A stretch of DNA of 64,000 nucleotides from Hsuehochloa calcarea (taxonomy: Eukaryota > Streptophyta > Magnoliopsida > Poales > Poaceae): assembly GCA_036346395.1 (NCBI GenBank), contig JAYEVG010000116.1:62001-126000 (forward strand). Direction: 5' to 3'. Positions 21,748-31,657 of the stretch are shown here, piece after piece. How positions within the stretch are numbered: the first letter of the stretch is position 1; each line of letters starts with the position of its first letter. The notes under the pieces were generated by a model. The model made no database searches. It was not told the origin of the DNA and saw nothing but the letters and a program-made list of their open reading frames with translations. The position numbers and the translations under genes were made by a program.

Positions 21748-22493
21748 ATGGACAACCTCAAGAAGCAATGGGACGAGATCCGTGATCTAGCAAGGGCTTC
21801 AACGGCACGAGCCGAACAAGCTAGGGTCTGCCGAGGCCCGGTCCAAGAAGAGCGACTTGCCGGGATGGCGCTCTCCGCAATGAAACCCGCGCATCAAAGA
21901 ACCCTTGTCGAACGCTCCAAACGAGCCTTCGCGCAACACCCGCCATAGGGGAGACGCGCCCATCCGCTGGTGCAGGACACATGCAAGTTCTTCAAATCCA
22001 AGCACCACCTCGGCCTCGGCATGCATCGGGATGTCCTAACTACTCCTCGACTATCCCGACCGCCGTTGGGATACGAGCAGCTATCGGCAGCCGGTAAGGA
22101 GTACTAACAGTAATATATCGTACCAATTCTCTTTCAGAGTATGCACTAACAATCTCTCCCGTCTACCCGCAGTCCCCGGAGCCGCTATGTGGCTTCCGCA
22201 AGTGGATCGACCTAGAGATCCACCCACACGACCGATGGCGGCCGACTTCGAGGAGTGGAATGCGTAAAGGGACGCGAGATCCGGAGGAGGATCGCTTGAT
22301 CAAGAGCACAACGAGCGATCCGCCGGAGACTCGGGCCCATCTCGAGGCGCAGCGCAGGAGCGCGAGGCACGCGAGAGGAGCGCGAAAAGCGGAAATGGCG
22401 GCCGAGGCCGAGCGCGGCGAGGACTACAATGCCGAGCTCGCAAGAAAGGGCAAATGGCCCCGGCCCACGCTGAGAGGTCGGGCTAGTCCGTAG
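21748..22493 (+). CDS. GRF-zinc-finger-like / coiled-coil protein of MULE-A (frame-broken)
   Basis: The first exon opens MDNLKKQWDEIRDLARAST and is open for 66 residues to a stop at about 21946. The homologous frame continues with DTCKFFKSKHHLGLGMH and, after a likely intron (donor CAGCCG/GTAAGG near 22095, acceptor CTACCCGCAG near 22171), with EPLCGFRKWIDLEIHPHD, then a charged Glu/Arg-rich helix (22260-22490). The Cys, then Cys-Pro (in MULE-B), then C-G-F-x-x-W spacing resembles GRF zinc fingers, which bind single-stranded nucleic acid in other proteins. The first cysteine pair is not clear, so this assignment is tentative. Role in the element unknown. Confidence 0.5.
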
Positions 22494-23350
22494 TACTCCA
22501 CCTCCTATTCGCCATGTTTTAACTATCCCTAAAGGCATGCGTGATTACATGGTTCTAAGCTCGTGTCGCGAAGTTACCGTAGTAGTAGCGCCCATGGTAA
22601 AGTAATTAGCCGAACCATCATGCGATGTGACCAAATGTAACGTGCTTCGTCCGCACGGGCTACAATGTAGTTCGGTGATGTGCCTCCACGAGCCATCAAT
22701 GTATAGCCATTCACATCGGTCTCGATTTGCTATGTTTTAGGGTTTCTCCGTAATCGCAACGCTCTAAGCCCTTTCGATTAAATTAATTTTCGTACTGCTT
22801 TTTCCGTACTCTACTATCACGTAAGAAATGTGATGGAGAACCATACTTCGCACATTTCAAGTCACATGAATTCATGAAACCCTAATTTTCAAACGCCTCG
22901 CCCTAATTTTGAGACCTAAAACCCTCAATTTGTCGAGACAATTTGAGCATATAAAATTTTGTAAAATTTTACACAATCAAGTCCTTGTGTAGGAGTATGG
23001 AAAAAAATTCATAATGTTTGGACCTCATTTGCTATATTATAAAATTCCTACAAACATTAAACTTTATAGAATTTTGCGTAAAAAAAGAATACATAAAATT
23101 TCAAAAAATTACACAAGTATAAAAACTATGCCAGGAGGCTTCACAAAAAATTTCATAATTGTTTGAGCTCATTTTGTATATTTTAAAAATCTTTCAACAA
23201 ATATTATTAATAACTTTTTTAAAAAAATTCAAAAAAATAAAATCTTTGCAAGACGTGGGGCAGCACAAGTGCAGGCTGGCCGCCTCGGAAGACTTGCTAC
23301 TCTATTGTTTTGTATTTCTTGTTTTTTTTAATTATTATTTGAGCTGGGCA
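22494..23350. other. AT-rich 3' zone of MULE-A
   Basis: No gene is seen. 22700-23230 is the reverse complement (with many differences) of 23560-24110 and of 26490-27110. Shared phrases are GAGGTCCAAAnATTATGAA, GACTTGATTGTGTAA and TAGGGTTTCATGA. This is the common inner 3' zone of the MULE family. Confidence 0.7.
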
Positions 23351-23429
23351 TGATGTGATAGGACCAAGGGTTGAGTACACAGTGCACAGCATGGTTGCAA
23401 CAGCCGTGGACATTAGCCTCGTAGCGTGT

Positions 23430-24176
23430 GAAAATTTCAAAATTTACATCTATAATTACGAAATTCTAAAATTAGTCCCTGGTAGTACTAACTACGCCCA
23501 GAGAGTTGCTACCGTCTCACACGGCAGCACCTAGGTGCCTCTCCCACTGTTTATTACAGGAATTTTAAAAAAAATACAAAATAAGCTCCAAAAATTATGA
23601 ACTTTTTTGTGGAGCCTCCCGACACAGTGTTCTTGCTTATGTAATTTTTTTAAAAAATTTATCCATTGTTATTTTTTCTGCAAAATTCATTTAAGTATAA
23701 TGTTTGTAGGGATTTTGTAATATAGAAAATGAGGTCCAAAAATTATGAATTTTTTCGGACTTTACACAAAGAGACTTGATTGTGTAATTTTTAAATAATT
23801 TTCTTCAGAGTCCTTACACAATGGTTATTTCTCGAAAATTAGAACGAAAGATTTCATAAATTAGGGTTTCATGATTTAATGTGACTTGAAATGTGTGAAG
23901 TTTAGTACCACATGACTACTATTGGTCATTGTGGTTCTTGATCATATTTGTTCTGTATGGTGGAAGTTAACGCAAAGTACATAATTTAACTGAAGGGGTT
24001 GAGAACGTTGTGATTACGAAGATGCCCTAAAACATAGAAGAATCGATATCGATGTGAATGGTTATTTCGTGATTCCACCGTAAGATGCATATTTACAATA
24101 TAGTATTGTTTTGATGGCTCAATGATGCACGTAACTGTAACTACATTACAATCATGGATGAAGCATGCTACATGTG
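23430..24176. mobile_element. Terminal fragment of a third MULE (MULE-C)
   Basis: The segment is collinear with 26480-27110 of MULE-B in the same orientation: GAGCCTCC, GAGGTCCAAAAATTATGAA, GACTTGATTGTGTAA, AATGTGTGAAGTTTA, GGCTCAATGA and AGAAGCATG occur in the same order. At its left, 23430-23490 has an A/T-rich end with TTACGAAATTCTAAAATTAG that may be its terminal repeat. It is cut at 24176 by an LTR and its remainder is not found beyond that LTR. Confidence 0.65.
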
Positions 24177-25575
24177 TGTAGGATCGATGTGGCCGATTAG
24201 AGGGGTGAATAGGCGGTTTTAAAATTTATTTGGCTAAAATCAATTAATAATGCTAAGCTAATAACAAATTGATTTTGCACAATTAAAACCTAAATCAACT
24301 AGGCTCGACTAAGTGCACCAACAATATCAAACAATATAATGAGAGCAATTGAAGCACGAATGTAAATTGCTCAAAGTAAAGTACAAGCACAAACCAAGAT
24401 GACACGATTATGTTTTACCGTGGTGTTCAGAGACTTACCGGTCTCTCCTAATCCACGCTGAGGTAAGCCCAACCACGCTGGACCGGCCCACTAATTAAGC
24501 CAACACCTCCGAGGTAAGTCCAACCACTTGGACCGGTTCCAACACGAACCAACACCTCGCTTCCACTAGGGTTGCTCTTCCTCCACTCCGAGATGGCGAG
24601 CACCAAACCATTCACAACACGAGCCTTCTCACAAGCTTCTTGAGAAGGTCACCGACAAGACGCCCACGCCGCCTAGGTGTCAGAAACACCAAGAGAAATA
24701 AATCCCAAACTTCACTTGAACTAATCAAGTGTCAACGCCAAGTGGATACACAATCCACTACCTAAGGCAACACATGCACTTAGGGTTTGCTATCAAATCT
24801 CACTAAGTGCAACACATGCTCAAAAGAGAAAAAACATTTCTCTTAGCTCAAAGGTCCGAGTATAGCATTCACAATAACACCAGCAACCATCCCCACCCGG
24901 CCAAGGTGAGTATTTATAGCCCACACACAAAAACTAGCCTTTGGGGGGAAGACTCCCTCGAATATGTGCAGGGCCAGTTTGACCGCCAACTAATGGCCGG
25001 TCGGACCACCCATGAGCCAACGGCTATAAAACTAACCGTTGGACCTATGGCCGGTCGGACCGCCAACTAATGGCCGGCCGATCGCCTCCAAATCGGTCGA
25101 CCGACAAGGTTGGCGGCCCGACCGCCGAGGAAAATTGGCACACCTCCAAAAGGGTGCTTCTCGAATAAACGCATCGGAGAACTCCGGCATTTCCGCACTC
25201 CAGTAGTACAGCTTTTCAACGACGGACCTACCGCATGTAGAATCAACTCAAGATGAAATCGGCTTGACCGCCAACAAGACAAATGGCTCGACCAATATGC
25301 CACCGGTCGATCGGTGACCATCAAGGTTAGACCGCCAGACTACACAGGCTAAACATATTGGCTTCACTCAAATGATAAAACACATTCGCCCATTTGAGTG
25401 CAATTCCCACAAGGAATATAAGTGATATTCTCAACTAGTTGCAAAACACATTTGCCAACCTTTAAAATACTCACTATAAGGAGTAAGATACATGGACTTA
25501 CACCATTTGCAAAATACATTTGCAAACTTAAGTCACATGCTACAAGAAATCAAACATGAGCATCAACTATTTACA
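24177..25575 (-). repeat. Solo or truncated LTR of a Ty1/copia-type element
   Basis: The plus strand begins TGTAGGATCGATGTGGCC, then GGGGTGAATAGGCGG, the same start as the copia LTR at 44912 (TGTAGGACCG then GGGGTGAATAGGCGC). It ends near CAACTATTTACA, so on the minus strand it runs TGTAAATAG to CCTACA. A TATA box CTATAAATAC (minus) is at about 24911-24920. It has several copies of the GGTCGGACCGCC palindrome. No matching 5-bp duplications are seen (ATGTG left, AAACA right), and no internal region follows, so it is a solo or broken LTR. Confidence 0.68.
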
Positions 25576-26328
25576 AAACACATTATTGTAATAAAAAACA
25601 AAGAAACGCCTTTTTTATTCTTCAAAATGAATTAAATATAGTTTTTTTATTCTGAAAAGAATTAAAACAACAGATTTAATCCCGAAAAAAATGAAATTTC
25701 ATGACAGGCTCGGGCTTGACCATTTGCGGCCGGGGTTTTTTTTTGGCCTAGTCCGACGTTTGAACCGGTATAGTGAGAGGTGACGCTGTGAGGCCGCGAC
25801 TCACCCGACCTGCACACCACCCGGGCCTCCCCCACCTACACCGGCGCTATCGCATCCGCCTATTGCCTTCCTCTGTAATTCATGTAAATTACTATGAATT
25901 TGCTTATGCTCTCTGTAAGTTAATTATGTATGCTTGCTTTCACTGCGAATTGTGATGAAGTTAGGGTATGCATACATGATGTTATGAGCTCCTTGTAGCC
26001 AGCTACTTTCAGTCTATAGATACATATAGAGAAGAAATGTATGTTAAGAGTTCATAACAAAGTACTGACCTTAGTAGTAAAAAAGACCCTAAATTAAGTA
26101 CAACTTTAATTAGTATTGCTTAATGCTGAGTTGATAATGGTTAGGCCCGGCTGTGGTGTAACAATTTGTGACCGCAAGTTATAGACTCGTGGTATCATTC
26201 TCAATTCACGTTAACTTTAGTAAATATGGTATTTACTGAAACTAAACTAAAATAAAGTGATATTTGTATAATACTGTATTTAAACGAGACGGCCCTAATG
26301 ATAGGTGTCGATTCTATCCGGGGGACGA
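25576..26328. other. Spacer between LTR and MULE-B, no gene seen
   Basis: Low-complexity AT-rich sequence, with a short GC-rich island at 25730-25850. No element ends, RNA gene or sustained reading frame could be supported. Confidence 0.55.
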
Positions 26329-26337
26329 CCATTGCTC
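26329..26337. repeat. Left 9-bp target duplication of MULE-B
   Basis: CCATTGCTC, identical to 35868-35876. Confidence 0.92.
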
Positions 26338-27284
26338 GAAAAATGGACACTTTTGGCCGTATGACGCACGAAAATTCCCCATTTAGCCCCCTTCTGCAAA
26401 AATTTCCAAAAATAGCCCCCTCGGGCCACCTTTGCCGTGGGGACGGCAAGTCATTTAGCCACACTGCCGGCCCCGACTACAAAGTTAGGCCCTCCTTTTT
26501 AAAAAAATTAAAAAATATAATATTTGTTCGAAATTTTTTTAAATATAATAAATAAGCTCAAAAAATTATGAAACTTTGTATGGAGCCTCCTGGCATAGTG
26601 TGCTTGGTTGTGTAATTTTTTTGAATTTTTCTCAATTTTTTTTTTCTCTGCATGATTCTTTGAAGTCAAATTTTTGTATGAATTTTTTAATATAGAAACT
26701 GAGGTCCAAACATTATGAAAAATTTTTGTCAGACTCCCTACACAGAGGACTTGATTGTGTAAATTTTATGTTATTTTATATGCTCCGAGATTATCTCGAG
26801 AAATTCAGGGTCTAGGTGTGGAAATTATGACGAGACGTTTCGGAAATTAGGGTTTCTTGATTTCATGTGACTCGAAATGTGTGAAGTTTATTACCACATG
26901 AGTACTCTTAGCCGCTATGATTCTTGATCATATTTTTAAAGATGCCAAGAACTGACCTAAAGGGGTTGAGAACGTTGTGATTACTTAAGATACCTTAAAA
27001 CATAGAAGAATCAATGTCGATGTCAATAATTATTTCGAATTCCGTGAGAAGAGGCATATTTGCAATATAGTATTATTTTGATGGCTCAATGAGGCCCAAA
27101 ATCGAATTGTATTGCACTCATGAGAGAAGCATGTTTCATGTGGTCACATGGCATGTTGGTTCTGGCTAATTGGTTTAGTTACATACGCTACTAGTACGGT
27201 ACATTGCGACACAAGCCTCCGACCATGGGCACGCATGCCTTTAGGAGATAGTAAAAACATGCCTAGTAGAAGAGGGACTACTCT

Positions 27285-27911
27285 GTAATGGCCCGACCTC
27301 ATCGTGGTGGACCGGGCCATTTGCCCTTCCTCCCGAGCTCTGTTGTACTCTCGCCGCCGCCGCCTCGGCGCCATTTCCTTTTTTTCACGATCCGCCACAG
27401 GCTCAAGGCTCTCGCGCTGCACGCTCGAGATGGGCCTGCGTCTCCCGGCGGATACGCTCGTTGCGCTCTTCAGTCCGACGATCCTCCTCCCGGATCTCGC
27501 GTCCCCTTTCGGCATTCCACTCCTCGAAGTCGAGCTGCCACTGGTCGTGTGGATGGATTTCTAGGTCGATCCACTGGCGGAAGCCACACAGAGGCTCGGT
27601 GATAGTCGAGGAGTAGTTGGGACAACCCCAAGAGCGCATGCCGAGGCTCGGCCGGTGCTTGGATTTGAAGAACTTGCATGTGTCCTCGACCGACGAGGGG
27701 CTGCGTCTCCCCTCGGGCGGGTGTTGCGCGAATGCTCGGCTGGGACGTTCCGGCAGGGGTTGTCGCCACGGGGCTTCATTGCGAAGAGCTTCCATCCCGC
27801 ACGCCGCTCTTGCCGGCCCGAGCCGCAAAGATCCCTAGCTTGTTCAAATTTCGTCGTAGAAGCCCGAGCTAACTCGCGGATCTCGCCCCATTGCTTCGCG
27901 CTCTTGTCCAT
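27285..27911 (-). CDS. GRF-zinc-finger-like / coiled-coil protein of MULE-B
   Basis: An ATG at 27911 opens MDKSAKQWGEIRELARAST, matching MULE-A. A frame break is followed by a 141-residue open segment (27828-27403) with DTCKFFKSKHRPSLGMRSWG, CPNYSSTITEPLCGF and RQWIDLEIHPHDQW, then FEEWNAERGREIREEDRR and a Glu/Arg-rich helix. C-x(n)-CPNY-x(n)-CGF-x-x-W is the later part of a GRF-type zinc finger. Here the CTATCACCGAGCCTCTG stretch is continuous, where MULE-A has an intron-sized insertion. The gene follows the MULE-B array and a TATA box at 27988-27981. Confidence 0.52.
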
Positions 27912-28029
27912 CCTAGCGTGGCGGCAAGCTCGTGTAGCAACGTGGTTGGGTTTGGTTGTGTAGTTCATGTCTTTCATCTTGTTTTATAGGCCACATGGTT
28001 GGCTTGGTGTGGTTAAGTTGACGGAGTGG

Positions 28030-28770
28030 CCGCGTGGGAGGGTGTTGTCGTGTCTCGCTTTGCAGAGCGGGTCATTTCACCAAAAGTCGGTGAGGCGTGT
28101 TGTTGTCGCGTCCCGCTGCGAGTGTGGTCATTTCGGTCGAAAAGTCGGGCAGGCAGGTGTTGTCGCGCCCCGCTTGGCATAGTGCGGTCATTTCGGCTCA
28201 AAAGTCGGGCGAGGGTGGTGTTGTCGCGCCCCGCTGCGAGTGTGGTCATTTCGGTCCGAAAAGCCGGCAAGGCATGGTGTTGTCGCGTCTGCTGCGAGTG
28301 TGATCATTTTCCGAAAAGCCGGGCGAGGCGTGGTGTTGTCGCGTCTGCTTGGCATAGTGCGTTATTTCGGCCTCGAAAAGTCGGCAGGCGGTGGTGTTGT
28401 CGCGTCCCGCTGCGAGTGTGGTCATTTCGGTCCAAAAGTCGGGCGAGGCGTGGTGTTGTCGCGTCCGCTTGGCATAGTGCGGTCATTTGGTGCCCAAAAG
28501 TCGACGAGGTGGTGTTGTCGCGCCCCGCTGCAGTGTGGTCATTTCGGCCGAAAAGTCGGGCGAGGCAGGTGTTGTCGCCCTGCTTGGCATAGTGCGGTCA
28601 TTTGGTCTCAAAAGTCGACGAGCGTGGTGTTGTTGCGCCCCGCTTGCAGAGTGTGGTCATTCGGCCTCAAAAGTCGGCGAGGCAGGTGTTGTCGCGCCCC
28701 GCTTATGAGTGCGCCTATTTTTGGCCGTAATACCGCGAGGGAGAGTGTTGTCGCCCTGCTTTGTAGAGTG
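28030..28770 (-). repeat. Tandem array of MULE-B, ~59-bp unit, about 11-12 copies
   Basis: GTCATTTCGG-type phrases recur at about 28072, 28127, 28186, 28245, 28301, 28360, 28420, 28482, 28539, 28597 and 28657. Each unit has AAAGTCGGGCGAGGC, TGTTGTCGCG and CGCTGCGAGTGTGGTC. It is the reverse-complement equivalent of the MULE-A array (GACCGAAATGAC, GCCTCGCC, GTGACAAC), with more GC and a few bases fewer per unit. ORFs of up to 188 residues here are repeat translations. Confidence 0.93.
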
Positions 28771-29189
28771 TTTGATTAATGCGCACACAAAGTATTCATA
28801 CCGGACGCAATGGGACCGAGGCCGCATCACGGGCAAGATTATGCTATGTCTCGCATTTCAATAAATTAAAGTCGCGAGGTACAAAAGTCGCTTGTATTGA
28901 ATATTTCGAGAACATTTTGTGTACAAAAATGACAAGAACGCCATGCACATGGATATTATATAAATGCACAATGACATTACATAACACGCTTGTCACGCCA
29001 TGATATTAGCTAGGTGCATCGTCGTGTCGCCTACCCGGACGGCGTAGTTGATCATCGTGAAAGGTGAATCGTCCCGGAGTGGCGATGTCTCGCAGTGCCG
29101 TAGTACGGGGCCGCTCGGGAGGCGGCCGCGGTGATGTCGTCGGGGGTCCGGCCAGCCTCAAGATCTCGCCTAGCCACGGTGCTCCTCCC

Positions 29190-31420
29190 GCAGGAATGGT
29201 ACTCGGTGAGTTAGTCCTTATTTTTTGCGCAGAAAATAGTTGTAACTACGCTAACGCTTACCCGAGTAGGTTGTTGTGCCGAGGATGATCCTCCCGCCGC
29301 CCCGAGTCAGAGTGCCGCACGGTGTACCTCCATACGTGATCGGCGAACCACGGTCGCGGTCCCGCACCGGATCAACGCCGGCGCCAACGAGCCCAACCAC
29401 TCGCCCCTCGGCTGGGGAGTCCGGCCGGTGTCCGCAGCTATAAACCGCTGCCCCGGCGAGGAAGTCGTGTGTCGCGCCTCTGTGTGATGACGATGGTTGC
29501 ATCGCATCGCCGCCCCTCGTAGTAGCCGCTAGAAGAAAGGTTAATGTCGATACCTCCAAAATGAGTGCATGGAAAGGTATTGACAACGAGAGATGACATA
29601 CCGCGGGCCCGAGGCGGTTTCGGGGCCGACCGATCGTAGCTCTGACGGCTCCCGAGTGAGACAGGCGCGCGGACGGTGGTGCCGAGGAGGTGCCGAGGGC
29701 GGAGGGTACCTCCGCGTCCGCGCTGGCGTTGGCGCGTGCGCGTCGCCGTGTCGACCACAAGTCATGGCTCTAATCGCAGCCCTTGCGCCGTTGGCCATGC
29801 CACGCGACGGAGGCTAGGAGGCGATCAAGGTGTTCTTGCTTCCACGCCAGAATTTCAGCACCCTCGCTACCAGATACGATCCATACGGTAGTACCGCAAG
29901 AAAACACGGAGTTAGTGCGGAGCGGCCGCTCAAGGAAATTGCTTGAAGAATGGGTTACCGCCTCGTCGCCGCGTGCCGCCGGTGTGGGTCCGCCGGCTAG
30001 TACGATGTCCTCCCGCATGCCGACCATCGCACGCCGCGGCCGCCCAGCAGGCGCACTGTGCGTGGAATGTACCACCGCAAGCACGGCGCACGTCTCGATG
30101 GAGTAGACGCGCGCTCGCGGCAAAGACGTCCGCCGCCACCCTCTCGCTCCACAGCCCGCCCACGGCGGTGTGTTCGCCTCCGCCGCCGCTCTTGCGCCTC
30201 TTTCCTCGCTTGTTCGCAAGTGAATCTTAATGTCGAACATGTAAGGCGTACATACGGATAAAATTATATCCAAAAGGACATACCGGTGGGCCTTCGCCGC
30301 GATATGTCGCCCCGCCGGCGGTGGCACTCTTTGTACAGCCGAATCGCTCATGACCCGTTGTGGATTGTACGGCCGACCATGTGCGAAGACCGGTGGCGTG
30401 TCGTCATCCAAAGTGGATCGCCCTCGCACGCATCGCGCCGATAATCCGTAGGGGGCCGCCAGATGATCTCGGCCTCGTAGAGTCTCAAGAGGTTATGGAA
30501 CTCGCGTCACGCGCCGCCGTCTCTCCTCGCCCACCCTAGGGTACCACGTGTCCAACGTGTTCCCATTGTAGGCCCGTCGTGGGGTCGCCGCCGAGAGCAT
30601 TGCCGTAATGCCGACGGTCAACGGCACGGTGCACCGTGTTGCGGAAATAAGGACGCCAACCGAAAGTGCTCCCATGACCATAGCCGTATTGTGGTGTAGC
30701 AAACCGCCAGATCGCTCCACGCCTGCATCGCGCCGAGTGGCATCGCATAACCCTCTGTAAGTGGCGCAGAGCACCGCCGAACCCCAATCGTATCTGCGGA
30801 ACCTCGCTCGCCAGCGCCCGCCAGGACTCGCCAGATGGATATAGCCGGGTACATATATCTCCCCGTGTCGTAGGGAATAAGATCCATCCGAACAGAATGT
30901 AAGGTACGCGACGAGGTGTGTCTCGACCGCCTCCGCCGCATCCACGGGCGATCATGAACTCCCGTAGCCGTGAATGTGGGATACCGGACACGCTTGCGAG
31001 AATCGGAGGCCGAATCTGCCGCCAAACGCACCTTCCGCCATCGCCTCTGAGGTGGCACTACCGAAGGCCATGCACCGGCACACTGTAAGCATTGCTACAT
31101 CCTCGAGAGTAATGGTCATCTCCCCACCGGAAGTGGAATGTATGAGTCTCCGCTCCACCGGTCCACAAGCGTAGAGAGTAGTGCGCGCCAAACCGCAACG
31201 TGCGGGATGTCCAACATGCGGGCTGTGGGGGAGGCGGTGTCCCGCAGCCGCAGGACGCTGCGCCGCCAAGGGGCCACCTCTCCTCGGGGCGCCAGACTGA
31301 GCTCGAGGGCCGCCGGCGACCACGCCCGCAACGGTGCCCTATCCCAGCAGGTCGAGCAAACAGACGCTGCTCGCCAATCGAGCTCGCGCCATCTCTCGCA
31401 GATACCATAAAATATGTTAG
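29190..31420 (-). pseudogene. Plant mobile domain (PMD, MAIN/MAIL-like) gene of MULE-B
   Basis: Starting near 31415 the minus strand gives ICERWRELDWRAASVC and ARMLDIPHVAVWRALLSTLV then DRWS. The same region in the next frame gives GGEMTITLEDVAMLTVCR, the hallmark PMD core. Next come LFGWILFPTTRGDI (about 30900) and HLQRVMRCHSARC with GALSVG (about 30680) in shifted frames, then a C-terminal block with AAIRAMTCGRHGD (about 29770). Order and spacing match MULE-A. At least five frame breaks are visible. Function in the element unknown; host relatives act in nuclear gene silencing and genome stability. Confidence 0.72.
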
Positions 31421-31657
31421 TACGCACTTAAAACATATCGTAGCCATAATAAAACAAGGCAAAACATAGGATGTAAAAGAAAACAACCACACATGAGCAT
31501 AACGAGTTAACAAAAGACCAAGATGACTTAACATTCCGTCAGAATAAAGACACATATTAACAAAGAACACTACAAAGGCATCGCGACATAACATTCCGCC
31601 CCATCAAGGAATTACAATAAGCAAGCGACATCACGACTTAGTAATTATATCTTGCTC

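Larger units (their letters stand above)
13180..23350 (+). mobile_element. MULE-A: large Mutator-like element carrying several genes (ends approximate)
   Basis: The order of parts matches MULE-B in mirror orientation: an end region with repeated AATAGCCCC phrases, a GC-rich promoter, an intron-containing leader, transposase (14510-17116), a plant-mobile-domain gene (17355-19500), a tandem array (21001-21540), a GRF-like gene (21748-22493) and a common AT-rich 3' zone (22500-23230). The left end near 13180-13300 is recognised by the GCCCC-spaced pattern shared with MULE-B. At the right end no matching inverted terminus or 9-bp duplication could be found, so the element may be truncated there. 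A segment of about 0.8 kb (about 19870-20690) is absent from MULE-B and holds an extra gene. Confidence 0.78.

Noticed and set aside
13180..23350. 9-bp target duplication for MULE-A
   Set aside because: Looked for near 13170-13200 and 23230-23430; no matching pair or inverted terminus was found, so the ends are given as approximate.
28026..28592. 188-residue plus ORF in MULE-B
   Set aside because: It translates the ~59-bp tandem array and is on the strand opposite to the element's genes.
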